64,000 nucleotides of DNA, from assembly GCA_022705325.1 (NCBI GenBank), contig JAKJER010000005.1, forward strand, positions 235,959-299,958. The letters are read 5' to 3'. This stretch comes from Planctomycetota bacterium (lineage in GTDB: Bacteria > Planctomycetota > Phycisphaerae > SM23-33). Below, piece after piece: positions 60,056 through 64,000 of this stretch; position 1 is the first letter of the stretch, and each line of letters begins with the position of its first letter. The notes below the pieces were generated by a model, which was not told the DNA's origin, did not search any database, and worked only from the letters and a program-made list of their open reading frames with translations. The position numbers were made by a program, and so were the translations under genes.

Positions 60056-63000
60056 ATGTTCCTCTCCACACGCGCGCGAGCGGTCCTGGTGTTCACCCTG
60101 TTCCTGCTGCCGTTGGCCGCCGTGGCGGCTGACAAGGCCTCGCCGCCGCCGGGCGGACGGGGCGGGCTGATAAAGCTGGACGGGCAATGGCGGCTCGAAC
60201 TCGACCGCCGGGACCTCGGCATCCCCCAGCGGTGGTTCGCCCGCGAATTGACTGGGAAGGTCAACCTGCCCGGCACGCTGACCGCCCAGGGGATCGGCGA
60301 CGACGTCACCCTCCAGACCGAGTGGACCGGCAGCATCATCGACCGCTCCTGGTTCACCAGCCCGCGCTACGAGAAGTACCGAACGCCCGGAAACCTCAAG
60401 GTGCCGTTCTGGCTCCAGCCGACCAAGTACTACGCGGGCGCCGCCTGGTACCAGCGGGAGATCGAGATTCCCCCCGACTGGAAGGGCCGCCATGCCGTGC
60501 TGTTCCTGGAGCGCCCGCACGGGCAGACGCACGTCTGGCTGGACGATCGCGAGGTCGCGAGCCTCTATGCCCTGGGCACGCCCCACGAGTACGAGATGGG
60601 CCTGATCCAGCCCGGCCGCCACAGCCTGACCGTCCGCCTGGACAACCGCATGGTCGTCGACGTCGGCCCCAACTCCCACAGCGTCAGCGACCACACGCAG
60701 GGCAACTGGAACGGCATCGTCGGGCGAATGGAGCTGCGGTCGACCCCGCCGATCTGGATCGACGACGTCCAGGTCTACCCGAGCAATGACGGCAGCGTCA
60801 GGGTCAGTGTCGCCCTCCGCAAGGACGAACCGCTGGGCGATATGGTGGAGGTCGAGGTCGTCATTCGCGACCGGTCCTCCGGGCTCCAAGTCGCGCGGGC
60901 GAACAAGACGGTCCGCGTCATGGACATGATTCGTGACGATTCGCCCGGTCATCGGCAACTGACCGTGACGGGCGCGACCTGCGAACTGGTCGCCAAGTTG
61001 AACGCTCCGCCGCGCCTCTGGGACGAGTTCTCGCCCGCGCTCTATGTGGCCGAGGTCCACCTGGTGCCCCAAGATCCCGCCCGCGCGGATTCGGCGAAGA
61101 CGACCTTCGGCTTCTGCGAGTTGAAGACCCAGGGCACGCAGTTCGTGCTGAACGGGCACAAGGCGTTCTTCCGCGGCACGCTGGAGTGCTGCATCTTCCC
61201 GCGGACGGGGCACCCGCCGGTCGACGTGGAGGAATGGAAGCGGATCATCGGCGTCTGCAAGGCGCACGGGCTGAACATGATCCGCTTTCACTCGTGGTGC
61301 CCACCGGAGGCGGCGTTCGTGGCCGCCGACGAGATGGGCTTCTACTTCCAGGTCGAATGCTCCTCGTGGGCCAACACGACCACCGGCCTGGGGCTGGGCA
61401 AGCCCATCGACAAGTGGATCTACGAAGAGGCCGACCGCATCCTGCGGCACTACGGCAATCACCCGTCGTTCCTGTTGCTGCTGTACGGCAACGAGCCGGG
61501 CGGCAAGCACCAGGCGTTCCTCGGCAAATGGGTGGAGCACTACAAGGCGAAGGACCCGCGCCGCCTGGTGGCCGGCGGGGCTGGCTGGCCGGAGATTCCC
61601 GCCAACCAGTTCCACGTCTCGCCCGGGCCGCGGGTCCAGGCGTGGGGGCAGGGGCTCAAGTCGCGCATCAATGCCCGCCCGCCCGAGACGCGAACCGATT
61701 ACCGCGACTACGTCGCCAAGCGCACCGTGCCCGTCATCAGCCACGAGATCGGGCAGTGGTGCGTGTATCCCAACTTGGAGGAAATCCCCAAGTACACGGG
61801 CTACCTGAAGCCGCGGAACTTCGAGATCTTCCGCGACTTTCTCGATGCGGCCGGGATGGGCAAGCTCGCCCACGACTTCCTGATCGCCAGCGGCAAGCTC
61901 CAGGCGCTGTGCTACAAGGAGGAGATCGAGTCCGCCCTGCGGACGCCGGGCATGGGCGGCTTCCAGTTGCTGGACCTGCACGACTTTCCCGGGCAGGGGA
62001 CCGCCCTGGTCGGCGTACTCGACCCGTTCTGGGAGTTCAAGGGATACGTGACGGCCGAGGAGTACCGGCGCTTCTGCGGGCCGACCGTGCCGCTGGCCCG
62101 CTTGGACAAGCGGGTGTTCACCACGGACGAAACGCTGGCCGCCGACGTCGAGATGGCGCACTTCGGGCCGGCCCCGTTGAAAGGCGCGCAGGCGACCTGG
62201 CGGCTGGTGGGCGACGACGGCAAGGCGGCGGCCGAGGGCACGCTGCCCGCGCGAGACGTCCCGATCGACAACGGCACGGCCTTGGGATCGATCCGCATCG
62301 ACCTGAGGGACGTGCCCTCGCCGGCGCGATACAAGCTCGTGGTGTCCCTCCCGGCCGCCAAGGCCGAAAACGACTGGGACGTGTGGGTGTATCCGGCGAA
62401 GGTTCAGGCGGACCCGCCCGCGGGCGTGACCGTCGCCATAGACCTGGACGAGAAGGCGCTGGCCGCCCTGAAAGACGGGGGCAAGGTCCTGCTGCTAGTC
62501 CCGCCAAAGCTGGTGAAGAGCAAGGTAGCCCTAGGCTTCTCCAGCATCTTCTGGAACACCGCCTGGACCCGCGGGCAGGCCCCGCACACGCTGGGCATCC
62601 TGTGTGATCCGAAGAACCCTGCGCTGGCGGCCTTCCCCACCGATAGCCATTCCAACTGGCAGTGGTGGTACCTGGTCAGCCGGGCCGGGGCGATGGTGCT
62701 GGACGAGATGCCGGACGGGTTGGCGCCGATCGTTCGCGTGATTGACGACTGGTTCACGGCGCGGCCGCTCGCGCTTGCCTTGGAGGTCCGCTGCGGCGGG
62801 GGCAGCCTGCTGGTCTGCTCGATCGACCTGAGCGGCGACCTGGGCGACAACCCCGTCGCCCGCCAACTGCGGGCGAGCCTGCTGGCGTACATGGGCAGGC
62901 CGGCGTTCCAGCCCAAGGTCGAGGTGACGGTCGACCAGGTCCGCGGGATGATGACCGGCCCGGCGGCGATGCGGCGGCTGGGCGCCCGGGTGGCCGGCGT

Positions 63001-63646
63001 CAGCAGCTTCGAGGAAGGCTACGAGGGCGACAAGGCCATCGACGGCGACGTGAGCACCATGTGGCACACCCGCTGGACGGGCGACCTGCCGCCGTTCCCG
63101 CACGAGATCCGCATCGCGTTGGACAAGCCGGCGACGATCCACGGCGTCCGCCTCACCCCGCGCCAGGACAACAACCTTAACGGCACGATCAAGGACTACG
63201 AACTCTACGTGAGCGCCGACGGCAAGAACTGGGACAAGCCCGTCGCGAAGGGCGCACTTTCGAAAGACTTCTCGCCCAAGACCGTCGAGCTGTCCAAGCC
63301 GGCGACGGGGCGATACGTCCGTCTGGTCGTCTTGTCCGGGCACGCGACGAAGGGAACGTGGGCGAGCCTGGCGGAACTGGAACTGGATACGTCTGTCGAA
63401 ATCTCGACCGCGGAGATCATACGGCTGCTGGAGCGGGAATCCATCGCCAGGATCTTCACAACGCACGCGCAGGTGATCTTGATCGGCCTCTCCGACGGCC
63501 AGGTATTCTTTGGGACATACAAACATGCGGAGGCAGGCAAATATGCTTCCGATCCAGAGCTGTCCGATGTAGGGAACCTGGTGAGTCACATTCTGGCCCG
63601 GCGCCCGAAGGATCAGGTGAAAGGCATTCTGATCGCGGGGGAGTAG
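60056..63646 (+). CDS. GH2-like glycoside hydrolase with discoidin domain and unusual C-terminal tail
   Basis: A 1196-residue exported protein. After the signal peptide comes a GH2 sugar-binding sandwich (about 35-220; WYQREIEIPPDWKGR, VWLDDREVAS), an immunoglobulin-like domain and a GH2-type TIM barrel (about 350-650). Candidate catalytic glutamates lie in LYGNEPGG and VISHEIGQW. A discoidin-like domain occupies about 990-1110 (AIDGDVSTMWHTRW, ATGRYVRLVVL). The last 80 or so residues (from VEISTAEIIRLLE) are of different character and lower GC. GAAAGGG lies upstream of the ATG. It probably cleaves a beta-glycoside in the same polysaccharide system; substrate unknown. It converges with the UROD-like gene (12-nt gap). 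Confidence 0.87.
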   Translation: MFLSTRARAVLVFTLFLLPLAAVAADKASPPPGGRGGLIKLDGQWRLELDRRDLGIPQRWFARELTGKVNLPGTLTAQGIGDDVTLQTEWTGSIIDRSWFTSPRYEKYRTPGNLKVPFWLQPTKYYAGAAWYQREIEIPPDWKGRHAVLFLERPHGQTHVWLDDREVASLYALGTPHEYEMGLIQPGRHSLTVRLDNRMVVDVGPNSHSVSDHTQGNWNGIVGRMELRSTPPIWIDDVQVYPSNDGSVRVSVALRKDEPLGDMVEVEVVIRDRSSGLQVARANKTVRVMDMIRDDSPGHRQLTVTGATCELVAKLNAPPRLWDEFSPALYVAEVHLVPQDPARADSAKTTFGFCELKTQGTQFVLNGHKAFFRGTLECCIFPRTGHPPVDVEEWKRIIGVCKAHGLNMIRFHSWCPPEAAFVAADEMGFYFQVECSSWANTTTGLGLGKPIDKWIYEEADRILRHYGNHPSFLLLLYGNEPGGKHQAFLGKWVEHYKAKDPRRLVAGGAGWPEIPANQFHVSPGPRVQAWGQGLKSRINARPPETRTDYRDYVAKRTVPVISHEIGQWCVYPNLEEIPKYTGYLKPRNFEIFRDFLDAAGMGKLAHDFLIASGKLQALCYKEEIESALRTPGMGGFQLLDLHDFPGQGTALVGVLDPFWEFKGYVTAEEYRRFCGPTVPLARLDKRVFTTDETLAADVEMAHFGPAPLKGAQATWRLVGDDGKAAAEGTLPARDVPIDNGTALGSIRIDLRDVPSPARYKLVVSLPAAKAENDWDVWVYPAKVQADPPAGVTVAIDLDEKALAALKDGGKVLLLVPPKLVKSKVALGFSSIFWNTAWTRGQAPHTLGILCDPKNPALAAFPTDSHSNWQWWYLVSRAGAMVLDEMPDGLAPIVRVIDDWFTARPLALALEVRCGGGSLLVCSIDLSGDLGDNPVARQLRASLLAYMGRPAFQPKVEVTVDQVRGMMTGPAAMRRLGARVAGVSSFEEGYEGDKAIDGDVSTMWHTRWTGDLPPFPHEIRIALDKPATIHGVRLTPRQDNNLNGTIKDYELYVSADGKNWDKPVAKGALSKDFSPKTVELSKPATGRYVRLVVLSGHATKGTWASLAELELDTSVEISTAEIIRLLERESIARIFTTHAQVILIGLSDGQVFFGTYKHAEAGKYASDPELSDVGNLVSHILARRPKDQVKGILIAGE

Positions 63647-63658
63647 CCGGGCCATGAC

Positions 63659-64000
63659 TTACAGCGTCCGAAGGACGTCGATCATGGCGGCCACGTTCTC
63701 GCATCTGGCGTCTACGGGGATGGCGTGGGCGGGCGAGGCGATGTATCCGCCGCCGACGCCGATCTCGCGGACCAGGCGGCGGACCTCGTCAGCGGTCTGT
63801 TGCGGCGAGGCGAACGGCAGCGTCCGCTGCGTGCTGATCCCGCCGTAGAAGGTGAGGCGGTCGCCGTAGCGTCGCTTCATCTCGAAGACGTCCATCACCT
63901 CCGGCTGGAACGGGTTGAACACGTCCAGCCCGGTGTCGATCAACTCCGGCAGCAGTTGCTGCACGGCCCCGCAGCAGTGGAGGACGACCAAGCCGCCGCG
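63659..64000 (-). CDS. Uroporphyrinogen decarboxylase-like protein, C-terminal part (cut by window edge)
   Basis: The visible 113 codons stay open to the right edge, so the N-terminal two thirds are missing. VVLHCCGAVQQLLPELIDTG, VFNPFQPEVMDVFEMKRRYG, LTFYGGISTQRTLPFASP, and GGGYIASPAHAIPVD match the C-terminal part of the UROD/MtaA/CmuA superfamily; HCC carries the zinc ligands seen in methyltransferase members. Members are heme biosynthetic decarboxylases or corrinoid methyltransferases; planctomycetes have many of unknown role. The cysteine motif favours the methyltransferase-type branch, but this is not certain from a fragment. Confidence 0.85.
   Translation of the reverse strand, partial: RGGLVVLHCCGAVQQLLPELIDTGLDVFNPFQPEVMDVFEMKRRYGDRLTFYGGISTQRTLPFASPQQTADEVRRLVREIGVGGGYIASPAHAIPVDARCENVAAMIDVLRTL

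Overview
The window is a GC-rich stretch of a bacterial chromosome that looks like the Planctomycetota, probably a Phycisphaerae-like anaerobe. The taxonomic pointers are PEP-CTERM proteins, a very large PA14/autotransporter-strand repeat protein, two hydrazine-synthase-alpha-like (HzsA-related) proteins with c-type heme motifs, Tat-exported oxidoreductases, a sulfatase, a heparinase, and an NfeD/FloA membrane cluster. This is inference from gene families; no 16S rRNA or other phylogenetic marker RNA is present. I saw no rRNA, tRNA, CRISPR array, transposase or phage gene.

Layout. 1-13.6 kb: secreted polysaccharide and small-molecule catabolism. It holds a heparinase II/III-like lyase, an HzsA-related CXXCH protein, a fucose-isomerase-like Tat protein with an FAD oxidoreductase, two tandem golvesin/discoidin PEP-CTERM proteins, a secreted archaemetzincin and a sulfatase. 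13.7-18.9 kb: a CYTH protein, then a five-gene membrane cluster (ClpP-class NfeD, short NfeD, an unusual FloA-N/NfeD-C hybrid, FloA, and a small anchored coiled-coil protein). 19.2-24.2 kb: a PEP-CTERM beta-repeat protein, convergent with an operon hisD-hisC-hisB followed by a [NiFe]-hydrogenase maturation protease and a zinc-finger-less HypA-like protein. 24.5-34.5 kb: one 3343-residue exported repeat protein. 34.8-44.1 kb: HEAT/PQQ propeller, CBM9-like lipoprotein, FIST lipoprotein, MBL-fold hydrolase and a second HzsA-related protein. 44.2-51.8 kb: housekeeping and unknown genes on the minus strand (tyrS, a coiled-coil tail-anchored protein, an exported unknown, argG, uppS, purA). 52.4-56.7 kb: a cobalt/nickel ECF importer (CbiMN fusion, CbiQ, CbiO) with an OprB-type porin inside the cluster and a palindromic operator on its promoter. 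56.7-64 kb: a Gfo/Idh/MocA oxidoreductase, a zinc-ribbon/vWA-like protein, a methyltetrahydrofolate:corrinoid methyltransferase-like protein, a GH2-like glycosidase with discoidin domain, and the end of a uroporphyrinogen-decarboxylase-like gene.

How the parts fit. Exported lyases, sulfatase, glycosidase and carbohydrate-binding proteins suggest growth on sulfated or uronic polysaccharides. The Co/Ni importer, hydrogenase maturation genes, corrinoid-type methyltransferase and UROD-like gene point to cobalamin- and nickel-dependent anaerobic metabolism, although no hydrogenase or corrinoid protein lies in the window.

The least expected signals are: (i) intergenic sequence built of degenerate 7-base words at eight places, two of them touching copies of a GC-rich palindromic repeat; (ii) a FloA-NfeD hybrid gene in the nfeD-floA cluster; (iii) an inverted repeat laid exactly over the promoter of the Co/Ni operon, and a nested one over the promoter of the giant gene; (iv) three genes without a Shine-Dalgarno sequence (hisD, tyrS, CYTH) whose promoters sit where they would give leaderless mRNAs.
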